Shown here: positions 18,070 through 26,289 of the stretch, in pieces
Layout of the letters: each line of letters begins with the position of its first letter
How positions within the stretch are numbered: position 1 is the first letter of the stretch
DNA from: Glaciibacter superstes DSM 21135
GTDB lineage: Bacteria; Actinomycetota; Actinomycetes; Actinomycetales; Microbacteriaceae
Assembly (NCBI RefSeq): GCF_000421145.1
Contig: NZ_ATWH01000007.1
Span: 124,001 to 188,000, forward strand
Direction: 5' to 3'
DNA: 64,000 nucleotides
Notes under the pieces: model-generated
The model's database searches: none
What the model was told of the DNA's origin: nothing
Seen by the model: only the letters and a program-made list of their open reading frames with translations
Translations under genes and position numbers: made by a program

Positions 18070-19389
18070 GTGAACGAACAGGGATCCCCCCAGGCCGGCA
18101 CCAACCTCGACCCGTGGTATCACCACTACGCCGAGCGAGCCGGTGGCCTCCGCGCCTCTGAGGTGCGTGCCCTGTTCGCCGTCGCCTCCCGCCCTGAGGT
18201 GGTGTCCCTCGCTGGCGGCATGCCGTTCGTGTCCGCGCTTCCGCAGGAACTTGTCATCAACGCCATGGAGCGCGTGATGGTGGAGCAGGGGGCAGTCGCC
18301 CTCCAGTACGGCTCCGGCCAGGGTGTCCCTGCACTCCGAGAGCAGATCCTCGAGGTCATGGCGTTGGAAGGCATCCGCGCCCATGCTGACGACGTGGTTG
18401 TCACCACTGGCTCCCAGCATGCGTTAGAGCTGGTCAGCAAGCTTTTTCTCGACCCGGGTGATGTCGTGATCTCCGAGGGGCCGAGCTACGTCACCGCCAT
18501 GGTGATCTTCAAGTCGTACCAGGCGGAGATCGACCATGTGCCGATGGATGAGAACGGGCTGATTCCCGAGGCGTTGCGGGAGCACATCGCGAGCCTGAAG
18601 GCGGCGGGCAAACGCATCAAGTTCCTGTACACGATCCCCAGTTTCCACAATCCGGCCGGCGTGACGCTGAGCTGGGAGCGGCGGCTCGAGATCCTCCAGA
18701 TCGCGCGGGAGAACGACATCCTGGTGCTCGAGGACAACCCGTATGGGCTGCTCTATTTTGACCAGCCGGCTCCGGATGCGATGCGTTCGGTCGAGCAGGA
18801 CGGCGTCGTCTATCTCGGCACGTTTTCGAAGACGCTCGCCCCTGGTTTTCGCGTCGGCTGGGCGCTTGCGCCGCATGCCATTAGGGAAAAGCTTGTGCTG
18901 GCCAACGAGGCGGCGGTGCTATCGCCGAGTTCGTTCAGCCAGCTGGTGATCTCGGAATACCTCTCCTCCGCCGACTGGAAGGGTCAGATCAACACCTTCC
19001 GCGGCGTGTACCACGAGCGGAAGAATGCGCTGCTCGGTGCCCTGGATGAGTACCTGCCTGAGCTCGGCTGGACCAACCCGAACGGCGGCTTCTACGTCTG
19101 GCTGACGCTGCCGGAGCGACTGGACTCCAAGGCAATGCTCCCCCGCGCCGTCACGGAACTGGTCGCATACACTCCGGGCACCGCGTTCTTCGCCGACGGC
19201 GACGGGCACCAGAATATGCGGCTGTCATTCTGCTATCCGACGCCAGAGAACATCCGTGTCGGCATCAGGCGGCTCGCCACCGTCATTCGGGCCGAACTCG
19301 ACCTGCTCGATACCTTCGCCGGCACCGGTTCACTTCGAGCAGCGCCGAGTGGCCGTCAGTTCGGTGCGCCACCTCCCAACCTGTCCTGA
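18070..19389 (+). CDS. PLP-dependent aminotransferase (class I/II fold)
   Basis: 439 residues. It carries the fold-type I aminotransferase elements SLAGGMPFVSALP, LQYGSGQGVPALREQI, VVTTGSQHALEL, PSFHNPAGVTLS, LVLEDNPYGLLYF and the Schiff-base lysine in GTFSKTLAPGFRVGW (about residue 254). It resembles the LysN/2-aminoadipate-type group that lacks the GntR domain of MocR proteins. GTG 18070 is preferred, with GGAAG about five bases upstream; TTG 18043 is an alternative. Substrate is unknown. It sits between trxA and a ligase gene, 52 bases from the latter. Confidence 0.88.
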   Translation: MNEQGSPQAGTNLDPWYHHYAERAGGLRASEVRALFAVASRPEVVSLAGGMPFVSALPQELVINAMERVMVEQGAVALQYGSGQGVPALREQILEVMALEGIRAHADDVVVTTGSQHALELVSKLFLDPGDVVISEGPSYVTAMVIFKSYQAEIDHVPMDENGLIPEALREHIASLKAAGKRIKFLYTIPSFHNPAGVTLSWERRLEILQIARENDILVLEDNPYGLLYFDQPAPDAMRSVEQDGVVYLGTFSKTLAPGFRVGWALAPHAIREKLVLANEAAVLSPSSFSQLVISEYLSSADWKGQINTFRGVYHERKNALLGALDEYLPELGWTNPNGGFYVWLTLPERLDSKAMLPRAVTELVAYTPGTAFFADGDGHQNMRLSFCYPTPENIRVGIRRLATVIRAELDLLDTFAGTGSLRAAPSGRQFGAPPPNLS

Positions 19390-19441
19390 CGAGCATCCGA
19401 AACCGACGACCTTTCGAGACCAACGAGGAAGACCCCTGATC

Positions 19442-20398
19442 ATGAACGAATTTGCTCCCCTCGATGTTGTGGTTCTCTCTGGTGGAATATCCCACGAACG
19501 CGATGTATCCCTGCGGTCAGGACGCCGGGTGGCCGACGCTCTGACCGGCCAGGGGCATCGCGTGCGTGTGCTTGATCCTGACGCCGGGCTTCTCGCAGGG
19601 CTGGTCGCGGATCCCCCGGACGTCATCTGGCCGGTGCTGCATGGAGCGTCGGGAGAAGACGGCGCACTGCTGTCGCTGCTGGAGACGACCGGAATCCCGT
19701 TCGTCGGTTCGCGGGGTGCGGACGCCGCCCTGGCCTGGTCGAAGCCGATTGCGAAAGAACTGATTGCCCGAACCGGACTGGACACGCCGGCAGCCATTGC
19801 CCTGTCAAGGGAGACCTTCCGTGATCTCGGTGCGGCAAGCGTTCTGGCGCGGGTTCTGGAATCAGTCGGGAACTCGCTGGTGGTGAAGCCCGCGGTGGGT
19901 GGTTCAGCGCAGGGGGTGACGATTGTCGACGGGGCGACGGAATTGCCACGCGCCATGGTCGACGCGTACACGTATGCGGATGTCGCTCTGATTGAGGAAC
20001 GGGTCAGCGGAATCGAACTGGCCGTTGCCGTGCTCGACACGGGTGATGGTCCTGCGGCGCTTCCGGCTGTGGAGATCGTTCCCGAAAGTGGCGTGTACAG
20101 TTTCGAGGCGCGCTATAACGCCGGTGAGACACGGTTTTACACTCCCGCTCGGATAAGCTCCGATGCTGCGGCGATCGTCGCGGAAACCGCGGTTGCGGTG
20201 CATGAGTTGCTCGGTTTGCGGCATCTGTCGAGGATTGACCTGATCCTGTCGGAGGACGGGAAGCTGTGGTTCCTGGAGGCGAACGTGTTGCCTGGGCTCA
20301 CCGAGACATCGCTGGTACCACAGGCAATTGAGGCATCGGGCACGTCACTCGGCGCCACGTACGATGCGCTCATTCGAACCGCGGTCGCCGCCAACTGA
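19442..20398 (+). CDS. D-alanine--D-alanine ligase family protein
   Basis: 318 residues of the ATP-grasp Ddl family: VVLSGGISHERDVSLRSG, WPVLHGASGEDGALLSLLE, VVKPAVGGSAQGVTIV, EERVSGIELAVAVL, and the metal/ATP site FLEANVLPGLTETSLVPQ. Known enzymes join two D-Ala residues for peptidoglycan. It is shorter than the ~340-370-residue house-keeping Ddl, so it may be a second paralogue; the sequence does not show which. ATG 19442 follows GAGGAAG at 11 bases, somewhat far. A gene-free parS region follows. Confidence 0.85.
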   Translation: MNEFAPLDVVVLSGGISHERDVSLRSGRRVADALTGQGHRVRVLDPDAGLLAGLVADPPDVIWPVLHGASGEDGALLSLLETTGIPFVGSRGADAALAWSKPIAKELIARTGLDTPAAIALSRETFRDLGAASVLARVLESVGNSLVVKPAVGGSAQGVTIVDGATELPRAMVDAYTYADVALIEERVSGIELAVAVLDTGDGPAALPAVEIVPESGVYSFEARYNAGETRFYTPARISSDAAAIVAETAVAVHELLGLRHLSRIDLILSEDGKLWFLEANVLPGLTETSLVPQAIEASGTSLGATYDALIRTAVAAN

Positions 20399-20541
20399 CC
20401 GACCGCCTCGTCTGCGCAGCGCTGGACGACGAACATGATGTCGATCGGCCGTGTTACGGGCGCCGGATTGAGGAAAGCGCGGAGCGCGCGTCTCCAAATT
20501 GCGCTCGCAAGCTCTCTCCTCCACCCACGAAGCTCGGGCAA

Positions 20542-20557
20542 TGTTTCACGTGAAATA
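20542..20557. promoter_or_regulatory. parS: parS site 1 (last two bases diverged)
   Basis: TGTTTCACGTGAAATA matches the bacterial parS consensus TGTTTCACGTGAAACA at 15 of 16 positions, with T for C at position 15. It lies upstream of the ddl stop-proximal side and 350 bases from the parB stop. It should load the ParB encoded nearby. Confidence 0.88.
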
Positions 20558-20719
20558 CTTCCCTGCCTCGGTGGTTGAGGAGCGAACGAGCGTCTCCGAT
20601 TCGCGCTTGCGGCGCGACCAGCCTTGTATCTATTTCGCGCATACGCTGCGGCCATCTCTTCGTACTCTTCGCCGCCTCGAACAGTCTCACAAGCTCACGT
20701 CTCAGCGAAGCCTCGGCAA

Positions 20720-20735
20720 TGTTTCACGTGAAACA
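20720..20735. promoter_or_regulatory. parS: parS site 2 (perfect)
   Basis: TGTTTCACGTGAAACA is a perfect 16-bp parS palindrome. It is followed by a short spacer and the REP-like unit also found after site 1. Confidence 0.95.
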
Positions 20736-20877
20736 ACTTCCTCGGTGGTTGAGGAGCGGATGAGACACGATGGCGCACCTCGAAACCCACACACGAGCGC
20801 CTTGGGACACGAAGTTCCACGCGGCGGTTTAGAGAAGCTCGCTGGCGCTCGCTCCTCAGCCAACGATGTTGGTGCGA

Positions 20878-20893
20878 TGTTTCACGTGAAACA
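20878..20893. promoter_or_regulatory. parS: parS site 3 (perfect)
   Basis: TGTTTCACGTGAAACA is a perfect parS palindrome, 11 bases beyond the 3' end of parB (stop at 20905). Confidence 0.95.
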
Positions 20894-20904
20894 TGGGGGA
20901 GTGG

Positions 20905-21864
20905 TCAGTTGGTTCCGAAGCCAGGCTCACCGAGCTCGCCGAGAATGCGGTTCAAGTCACCGATCGTGGCGAAATCCACCGTGATCTGGCCTTTCTTCGC
21001 ACTAAGACCAATCCGCACCCGTGTATTGAGGCGATCGCCGAGTCGACCAGCGACTTCATCGAGATGTCCCTGGCGCTTCCCCGCCGACGGCTTTGCCGAC
21101 GGAAACCGCGGGGTCGATGTAGCGGCAGCCTCGGCGGCGCGCACCGACAGGTCCTCGTTGACAATCTTGTTCGCCAGCCGGAGCATTCCCTGCTGGTCTC
21201 CCACTGACAGGATCGCCCTGGCGTGCCCGGCACTCAAGACCCCGGCAGCGACCCGCAACTGCACCGGCTCCGGGAGCCTCAGCAACCGCAAGGTATTGGT
21301 GATCTGCGGACGCGACCGACCAATCCGTGATGCCAGCACTTCCTGGGTGATCCCGAAATCATTCAACAGCTGCTGATACGCCGATGCCTCTTCAAGGGGA
21401 TTCAACTCAGCTCTGTGCAGATTCTCCAGGAGCGCATCGCGGAGCATATCGACATCCGCAGTGTCACGCACAACAGCGGGAATGGTGGAGAGACCGACCT
21501 CCTTCGTCGCACGCAAACGACGCTCACCCATCACGAGCTCGTACTTACCTGGCTTCTCCTTAAGGGGCCTGACCACGATCGGCTGAAGCACGCCGATCTC
21601 CCGAATGCTATGCACCAGTTCAGCAAGATCATCCTCGTCGAACACTGTTCGGGGCTGCTGGGCGTTGGGAATAATATCGCTGGGATCCAGGTGGGCAAGT
21701 CGCGCACCAGGCACCGCGACCAGATCGGCGGTCGGAACCGCTCCAGTACTGTCGATCGACCTCTCACTCTGCGGGAAAAAGACATCGACCGGACGCGATC
21801 TCGCCTCGTCCTGGAGCGGAATCAGTGCGCCAATACCGCGGCCGAGGCCAGTTCTCTTCGCCAT
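20905..21864 (-). CDS. parB: chromosome-partitioning protein ParB
   Basis: 319 residues. The N-terminal start MAKRTGLGRGIGALI is the ParA-interacting peptide. The CTPase/N domain follows, with PNAQQPRTVFDEDDLAELVHSI and GERRLRA (CTP-binding). The parS-reading helix-turn-helix is around TQEVLASRIGRSRPQI, and a C-terminal dimerisation domain ends the protein. It loads at parS and spreads as a CTP-dependent clamp. The start overlaps the parA stop by one base (TAATG), so translation is probably coupled. Confidence 0.97.
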   Translation of the reverse strand: MAKRTGLGRGIGALIPLQDEARSRPVDVFFPQSERSIDSTGAVPTADLVAVPGARLAHLDPSDIIPNAQQPRTVFDEDDLAELVHSIREIGVLQPIVVRPLKEKPGKYELVMGERRLRATKEVGLSTIPAVVRDTADVDMLRDALLENLHRAELNPLEEASAYQQLLNDFGITQEVLASRIGRSRPQITNTLRLLRLPEPVQLRVAAGVLSAGHARAILSVGDQQGMLRLANKIVNEDLSVRAAEAAATSTPRFPSAKPSAGKRQGHLDEVAGRLGDRLNTRVRIGLSAKKGQITVDFATIGDLNRILGELGEPGFGTN

Positions 21865-22850
21865 TACTGCGTGTCTCCTGTCTGAGGTGCGCCCCGACGC
21901 GCTATTTCAGCCGCCGCTTCGAGGTATGAGAGCGATCCTGCTGAGTTCAGATCGTAGCTGATGACACTCTGCCCGTAGCTCGGCGCCTCAGAAACGCGCA
22001 CAGAACGCGGAATCAGCGTCTCAAGCACCTGATCGGGGAAGTGATCACGCACATCCTGCGCCACCTGGTTCGCCAGATTGGTCCGAGAATCGTACATAGT
22101 GAGCAGAATTGTCGATACGGTCAGATCAGGATTCAAGTGCTTCTCGATGAGCTCGATGCTCTTCAAGAGCTGACTCAATCCCTCGAGTGCGTAGTACTCG
22201 CATTGGATAGGGATCAGTACTTCCCTGGCAGCCACGAATGCGTTGATCGTCAGCAGCCCGAGCGACGGTGGGCAATCAATGAACACGTAGTGGTACGGCT
22301 CGTCCATCTCCGCCAGATACAGGTCAAGTGCTCGGCGCAGCCGTTGTTCTCTGGCTACGAGCGACACCAGCTCGATCTCTGCGCCGGCCAGATGGATAGT
22401 GGCCGGCACGCAAAAGAGCGAACCGAATTCGGGGCTCTTCTGTACAACATCGGCCAGCGGTACATCACTGACGATGACGTCGTACACACTCGCGGTCTCT
22501 GCGCGATGCTCCACACCAAGTGCCGTCGACGCGTTCCCCTGTGGGTCGAGATCGATGACCAGAACCTTCGCGCCCTGCCTGGCCAGCGCCGCCGCCAGGT
22601 TCACGGCAGTCGTGGTCTTTCCCACTCCACCCTTCTGGTTGGAGATCGTCAACACGCGCGTCTTGTCGGGTTTCGGGAGTTGATCAGCCGCGATGGCCTG
22701 CCGGCGCCGAGTGAGTTCGGCAATCTCCCGCGCGAGCGGAGTACCTCCATCGAGGGCAGTGCCGGAGTGTTGGTCAACACCTGGATGTTTCACGTGAAAC
22801 CTTTGCGTCTTTTGGGGATCGATGAACAACAGAATCTGGCCCGGAAGCAC
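21864..22850 (-). CDS. parA: chromosome-partitioning ATPase ParA
   Basis: A ParA/Soj ATPase with deviant Walker A KGGVGKTT after VLTISNQ, switch text VIDLDPQGNASTALG, Walker B YVFIDCPPSLGLLT, and QCEYYALEGLSQLL. It drives origin segregation with ParB. The start is uncertain. GTG 22850 lies just after rsmG but has no clear ribosome site. GTG 22793 lies within a parS site and has AAAGG six bases upstream. With the longer start the parS site is translated as RFHVKH; M. tuberculosis ParA also has a parS-encoded stretch (SRET), from memory. Either way the conserved domain is complete. Confidence 0.94.
   Translation of the reverse strand: MLPGQILLFIDPQKTQRFHVKHPGVDQHSGTALDGGTPLAREIAELTRRRQAIAADQLPKPDKTRVLTISNQKGGVGKTTTAVNLAAALARQGAKVLVIDLDPQGNASTALGVEHRAETASVYDVIVSDVPLADVVQKSPEFGSLFCVPATIHLAGAEIELVSLVAREQRLRRALDLYLAEMDEPYHYVFIDCPPSLGLLTINAFVAAREVLIPIQCEYYALEGLSQLLKSIELIEKHLNPDLTVSTILLTMYDSRTNLANQVAQDVRDHFPDQVLETLIPRSVRVSEAPSYGQSVISYDLNSAGSLSYLEAAAEIARRGAPQTGDTQ
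22786..22801. promoter_or_regulatory. parS: parS site 4, inside the 5' end of parA
   Basis: TGTTTCACGTGAAACC matches parS at 15 of 16 positions. It lies within the parA frame if translation starts at 22850, or overlaps the start codon if at 22793. ParB binding here could also repress the parAB promoter. Confidence 0.88.
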
Positions 22851-22865
22851 ACGAATCCGGTGTGT

Positions 22866-23513
22866 TCAACCACCGATCGGGGACTCACCCACTGTAGCCG
22901 TTATGACCCGCGTCACATCGTCCAGCACGCCTTCACCCAGCGGTATCACAGCGACATTGCTCAAGCCGTACTTCCGAATCGCCTTGGCTGCCGCTTCTAC
23001 CTCGGCCGAGGCTGCCGCGCCCTTCATTAGCACCAGTTCACCACCGGCCCGAACAAGCGGAGCGGTGAGGGGAATGAGAGTGCGAAAGGCACTGACAGCA
23101 CGGGCAGTCACCTGGTCGAGGGGTTCATCGAGCCGGAGATCTTCGGCCCTGGCACGCTCCACCGAAACATTGTCGAGTGCAAGTGCGTTCACCTGGTCAT
23201 TCAGCCATGCGACCCGACGTTCCATCGGTTCAATCAACACGAAAGACACATCCGGACGAGCGATCGCCAGTACAAGTCCTGGAAGACCAGCACCAGACCC
23301 GACATCTCCGACCCGACCGGGCCTCAGCAGTGGGCCGACGATGGCACAGTTCAGGATGTGCCGGCTCCACAGGCGAGGGAGTTCCAATGGGCCGATCAGT
23401 CCGAGCTCTTCACCCTGGTCTGCCAGATTGCGGGTAAAGTCGCGCGCCACATCGATGCGGGTGCCGAAAAGAGCCGCGGCGACCGCCGGCTCGTCTTCCA
23501 GTATCTCGGTCAA
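22866..23513 (-). CDS. rsmG: 16S rRNA (guanine-527-N7)-methyltransferase RsmG
   Basis: 215 residues, normal for RsmG/GidB. The SAM-binding text is VGDVGSGAGLPGLVLAIARPD with the acidic FVLIEPMERRVAWL; earlier LIGPLELPRLWSRHILNCA is the family hallmark. It methylates G527 of 16S rRNA. The gene lies between jag and parA in the conserved order. A parS site (23514-23529) abuts its start codon. Confidence 0.95.
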   Translation of the reverse strand: MTEILEDEPAVAAALFGTRIDVARDFTRNLADQGEELGLIGPLELPRLWSRHILNCAIVGPLLRPGRVGDVGSGAGLPGLVLAIARPDVSFVLIEPMERRVAWLNDQVNALALDNVSVERARAEDLRLDEPLDQVTARAVSAFRTLIPLTAPLVRAGGELVLMKGAAASAEVEAAAKAIRKYGLSNVAVIPLGEGVLDDVTRVITATVGESPIGG

Positions 23514-23529
23514 TGTTTCACGTGAAACT
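23514..23529. promoter_or_regulatory. parS: parS site 5, at the jag/rsmG junction
   Basis: TGTTTCACGTGAAACT matches parS at 15 of 16 positions. It fills the space between the jag stop (23528-23530) and the rsmG start (23511-23513), overlapping the former. Confidence 0.9.
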
Positions 23530-24094
23530 AATGCTTGGTGATGACGGTGTGCCGGCCAGGACCTTCGCCACGAGACTCGGATACGAATCCGCGTTCGGCC
23601 ACCAGGTCGTGCACCAGCTTCCGCTCATACGACGACATCGCTGGAAGGGCTGCCTCGGATGCACCGTCTTCAATCCGGTCGATGGCGTGGGTAACGAGCA
23701 CAGACAGTTCAGCCTGGCGCGCGTCACGTGAGCCGCCGATGTCGAGAATAAGGCGGGAAAACGAACCCGTCTTGTTCTGAACCGCGAGTCGGGTCAGTTC
23801 CTGCAGTGCATTCACCGTGTCCGGCTTTGACAGCCTCCGCAGATTCTCCCCGTCCGACGCATTCACGGAAAGATAAGCGCGACCATTGCGCGCATCGATG
23901 TCGATGTCACCGTCGAGGTCGCAGATATCGAGGAACTCCTCGATGTAATCCGCGGCGATGTCACCCTCGTGCTCAAGCTGGTCAATCGTGGGGGAGTGGT
24001 CGGAGGCGTCAGTGTGATTCACGCCAACCGGCTGGGTTGCGGCAATCGCGCTTTCCGCGGCATCCGTTTCGATCACTTCAAGGTTTTCCGTCAT
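23528..24094 (-). CDS. jag: Jag/KhpB family RNA-binding protein (KH + R3H)
   Basis: 188 residues from ATG 24094. The acidic N terminus leads into a KH-II domain (about 65-125: AADYIEEFLDICDLDGDIDI, NGRAYLSVNASDGENL). The C-terminal R3H domain has MSSYERKLVHDLVAERGF, including the R-x3-H pair, and the GRHTVITKH end. The N-terminal Jag domain of firmicute proteins is missing, as usual in actinobacteria. It sits between yidC and rsmG, starting 10 bases after the yidC stop. Probable RNA chaperone linked to envelope growth. Confidence 0.9.
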   Translation of the reverse strand: MTENLEVIETDAAESAIAATQPVGVNHTDASDHSPTIDQLEHEGDIAADYIEEFLDICDLDGDIDIDARNGRAYLSVNASDGENLRRLSKPDTVNALQELTRLAVQNKTGSFSRLILDIGGSRDARQAELSVLVTHAIDRIEDGASEAALPAMSSYERKLVHDLVAERGFVSESRGEGPGRHTVITKH

Positions 24095-24104
24095 GATTTC
24101 TCTT

Positions 24105-25082
24105 CTACTTCTTCGGGCCGGACTGCTTCTTCGCGCGGTTCTTACCCACCGGCTGCTGGCGCTGATTGCTGGTCTTCTTGGGTTCCTCAACCACGATGAC
24201 GTCTCCGTCCGTCGCGATCAACTTACCCTTCCGGGCGAGGCGCTCCTCTCGAGCCTTGGCGGCCTCACTGCCCGGCGTCGGCATGTTCCGGATGACCAGG
24301 AACTGCTGGGCCATGGTCCAGATGTTCGAGGTCAGCCAGTAGAACATGACCCCGAGTGGGAAGGCCACACCCGAGAAGGCGAACACGAGGGGGAGCAGGT
24401 ACAACATGATGCGCTGCTGCCGGAACATCGGGCTCGCCTTGGTCTCCGGCGACATGTTCTTGGAAACGATCTGCAATTGGGTAATGAACTGCGATGCCGT
24501 CATCAGCACGACCATTGTCGCGGCAATGATCATCACCGTCACACTGTATGGCTGACCCTCTGTCATCAATCCCCACTGGGAGGCGAACGAGTTGTGCAGT
24601 GGTGCGCCGAACAACTCAGCGCTGCCGAACTGCTTGCCCAACTCCTCGTTGAGAGGGCCGACACCGGCCTTGCCATGCTGTGCGTCGTTGAGTACAGAGA
24701 ACAGAGCGAAGAAGATCGGCATCTGTAGCAGGAGCGGTAGGCATGAACTCAGGGGGTTTGTCCCCGTGCGCTTGTAGAGCTCCATCGTCTCGCGCGACAT
24801 CGCCTCGCGAGAGAACTGATCCTTCTTGCCCTTGTACTTGTCCTGGATCTTCTTCAGCTGAGGCGCAACCTCAAGCATCTTGCGCTGACTGCGGATCTGC
24901 CTGACGAAGATCGGGATGAGCGCCGCCCGCACGACAAGGACCAGGCCGACGATGGACAGCACCCAGGTGAGCCCCGCAGCCGGGTCCATCGAAAACGCAT
25001 TATCGAATAGCCAGTGGAATCCCACCAATAGCAGCTCGACCACCCATTTCAGTGGCCAAAGGATCGTCCCTATGAGGTCCAT
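24105..25082 (-). CDS. yidC: membrane protein insertase YidC
   Basis: 325 residues with five hydrophobic segments: an N-terminal re-entrant/TM region (about 8-30), a helix around TWVLSIVGLVLVVRAALIPIF, a basic amphipathic loop, and helices near LLQMPIFFALFSVL, VMIIAATMVVLMTAS and IMLYLLPLVFAF. The cytoplasmic Arg needed for insertion lies in the VVRAALIPIFVRQ stretch. The tail is Lys-rich and could contact the ribosome. It inserts membrane proteins with or without Sec. yidD lies directly upstream, 10 bases away. Confidence 0.95.
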   Translation of the reverse strand: MDLIGTILWPLKWVVELLLVGFHWLFDNAFSMDPAAGLTWVLSIVGLVLVVRAALIPIFVRQIRSQRKMLEVAPQLKKIQDKYKGKKDQFSREAMSRETMELYKRTGTNPLSSCLPLLLQMPIFFALFSVLNDAQHGKAGVGPLNEELGKQFGSAELFGAPLHNSFASQWGLMTEGQPYSVTVMIIAATMVVLMTASQFITQLQIVSKNMSPETKASPMFRQQRIMLYLLPLVFAFSGVAFPLGVMFYWLTSNIWTMAQQFLVIRNMPTPGSEAAKAREERLARKGKLIATDGDVIVVEEPKKTSNQRQQPVGKNRAKKQSGPKK

Positions 25083-25092
25083 ACTTCTTCAG

Positions 25093-25404
25093 TCAGCCCT
25101 TTCCGTGGCTTGGTACGACAACAAATCCGAATCGAGTCACGGTGTAGCGACGCTTGCGTTTGATGGGGACGTCGTCGACCCCGCCTTCCGCCCATGGATG
25201 ACAGCGAGCCAATCGACGTGCCGCCAGGGCGGCACCGACCACAACACCGTGCTCTTGCACCGCGCCGAGCGCATAAGCAGAACAAGACGGGTAATACCGG
25301 CAGACATCGCCATAAAGCGGCGAAACCACCGCCCGGTACCCACGTAGAAGCAGCACCAGCAGATTTCGCGGCAGGAGGAACAGGCTCACCACGAAGCGAT
25401 TCAT
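25093..25404 (-). CDS. yidD: membrane protein insertion efficiency factor YidD
   Basis: 103 residues. An amphipathic N terminus (LFLLPRNLLVLLLRGYRAVVSPLYG) leads into the family signature RYYPSCSAYALGAVQEHG and RLARCHPWAEGG, with the three conserved cysteines. It sits between rnpA and yidC as in most bacteria and overlaps the rnpA stop as ATGA. It assists YidC-mediated insertion. Confidence 0.95.
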   Translation of the reverse strand: MNRFVVSLFLLPRNLLVLLLRGYRAVVSPLYGDVCRYYPSCSAYALGAVQEHGVVVGAALAARRLARCHPWAEGGVDDVPIKRKRRYTVTRFGFVVVPSHGKG

Positions 25405-25742
25405 CTGCGCGTCCTGACTGTGCCGACCGCATCCGCTACCTCGCCGGCCAACACGGAGAAGGTTGCCCCGGTCGAAGACGGCAGTGCTCGAATGACGATG
25501 GAAGCACCTGGCCCGATGCCGGATACCTGGGTGAAACTCGCCGCCTTCAAACGTCGACGGATGCGGTTGCGAACTACTGCCCCACCGACATTCTTGGCGA
25601 CGATGAACCCGAATCGCGCCGGAGTGTCGACCACGTCCGTGCGGATGTAGGTCACGGTGTTCTTACCGATGACCCGCTTACCCCGGCGAACGGTCGCTTT
25701 GTAGTCGCTACCGCTCGCCAAGCGATTGGCTTTGGCAAGCAC
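25401..25742 (-). CDS. rnpA: ribonuclease P protein component
   Basis: 113 residues from GTG 25742; longer frames run through rpmH antisense-like text and are rejected. Conserved elements are LAKANRLASGSDYKATVRRGKR, RFGFIVAKNVGGAVVRNRIRRRLK (the RNR motif) and the C-terminal GASIVIRALP. It is the protein subunit that assists P RNA in maturing tRNA 5' ends. The start lies 8 bases after the rpmH stop; the 3' end overlaps yidD. Confidence 0.95.
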   Translation of the reverse strand: MLAKANRLASGSDYKATVRRGKRVIGKNTVTYIRTDVVDTPARFGFIVAKNVGGAVVRNRIRRRLKAASFTQVSGIGPGASIVIRALPSSTGATFSVLAGEVADAVGTVRTRR

Positions 25743-25750
25743 CGAGGGGC

Positions 25751-25888
25751 TTAAGCGGAGAGTTCGGTGCGTCCCTTGCGACGACGAGCACCGAGGATCG
25801 CGCGACCTGCGCGGGTACGCATCCGCAGGCGGAAACCATGCACCTTGGCGCGACGGCGGTTGTTCGGCTGGAAAGTTCTCTTGCTCAT
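25751..25888 (-). CDS. rpmH: 50S ribosomal protein L34
   Basis: 45 codons, read directly from the sequence: [19 protein letters not shown], then [20 protein letters not shown] and RTELSA. This is the complete highly basic L34. It lies next to dnaA on the opposite strand, the hallmark arrangement of many bacterial origins, and leads the rpmH-rnpA-yidD-yidC run. Confidence 0.97.
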   Translation of the reverse strand: MSKRTFQPNNRRRAKVHGFRLRMRTRAGRAILGARRRKGRTELSA

Positions 25889-26289
25889 TTTTCGATCTCC
25901 ACGTGTCTGATCTCCGCGGACCGAATGAAGCGGCCGGGAAAGAGGGGGGTAGCCGGTGGGCTGGGGTCAACTGATTAAAACTACGGCCTTGCGTAGTTCT
26001 GGTCAAACTCACGCACCCCAAACTTTCGATTCTCCACAATTTGCGCGTAGATTCCGTTTACGACACGCGCTTGCGTCACGATGATTTGGATGGCCGTGAC
26101 TCATTGACTACCGTGATGACAAGTTATCCACAGTTTTGCGGGAGAACCCTGAGAATAGGACTGTTTTTGCACACAGGGGGTGGATAACTTTGTGAATACT
26201 TTGCCTGACCGATCAGCTCAGTGTTGAGCGAACCGCTCTCCATCCGCCGTGGCTGCGGCCAGGCCGAACAGAAGAGATAGTGGGGAAAA
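25889..26289. promoter_or_regulatory. rpmH-dnaA divergent region with DnaA boxes
   Basis: 401 bases without a gene. It holds the divergent promoters of rpmH and dnaA, one perfect DnaA box TTATCCACA at 26124-26132, and a near match (TTATCCACC, reverse, 26179-26187). Boxes here are typical of dnaA autoregulation. GAAGAGATAGTGGGGAAAA before ATG 26290 includes the ribosome site. Confidence 0.7.

Larger units (their letters stand above)
20399..20904. repeat. parS-bearing array of REP-like repeats
   Basis: There is no gene in this 506-base gap. Two copies of an 18-bp unit, CTCGGTGGTTGAGGAGCG, lie at 20567-20584 and 20741-20758, each about 10 and 5 bases after a parS site. An inverted, diverged copy (CGCTCCTCAGCCAAC) lies around 20848-20862 before the third parS. 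Diverged copies of the flanking GCTCGC..CTCCTC text also precede the first two sites. Dispersed GGTTGAGGAGCG repeats are, from memory, frequent in Microbacteriaceae genomes. Site-to-site spacing is about 178 and 158 bp. Confidence 0.65.
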
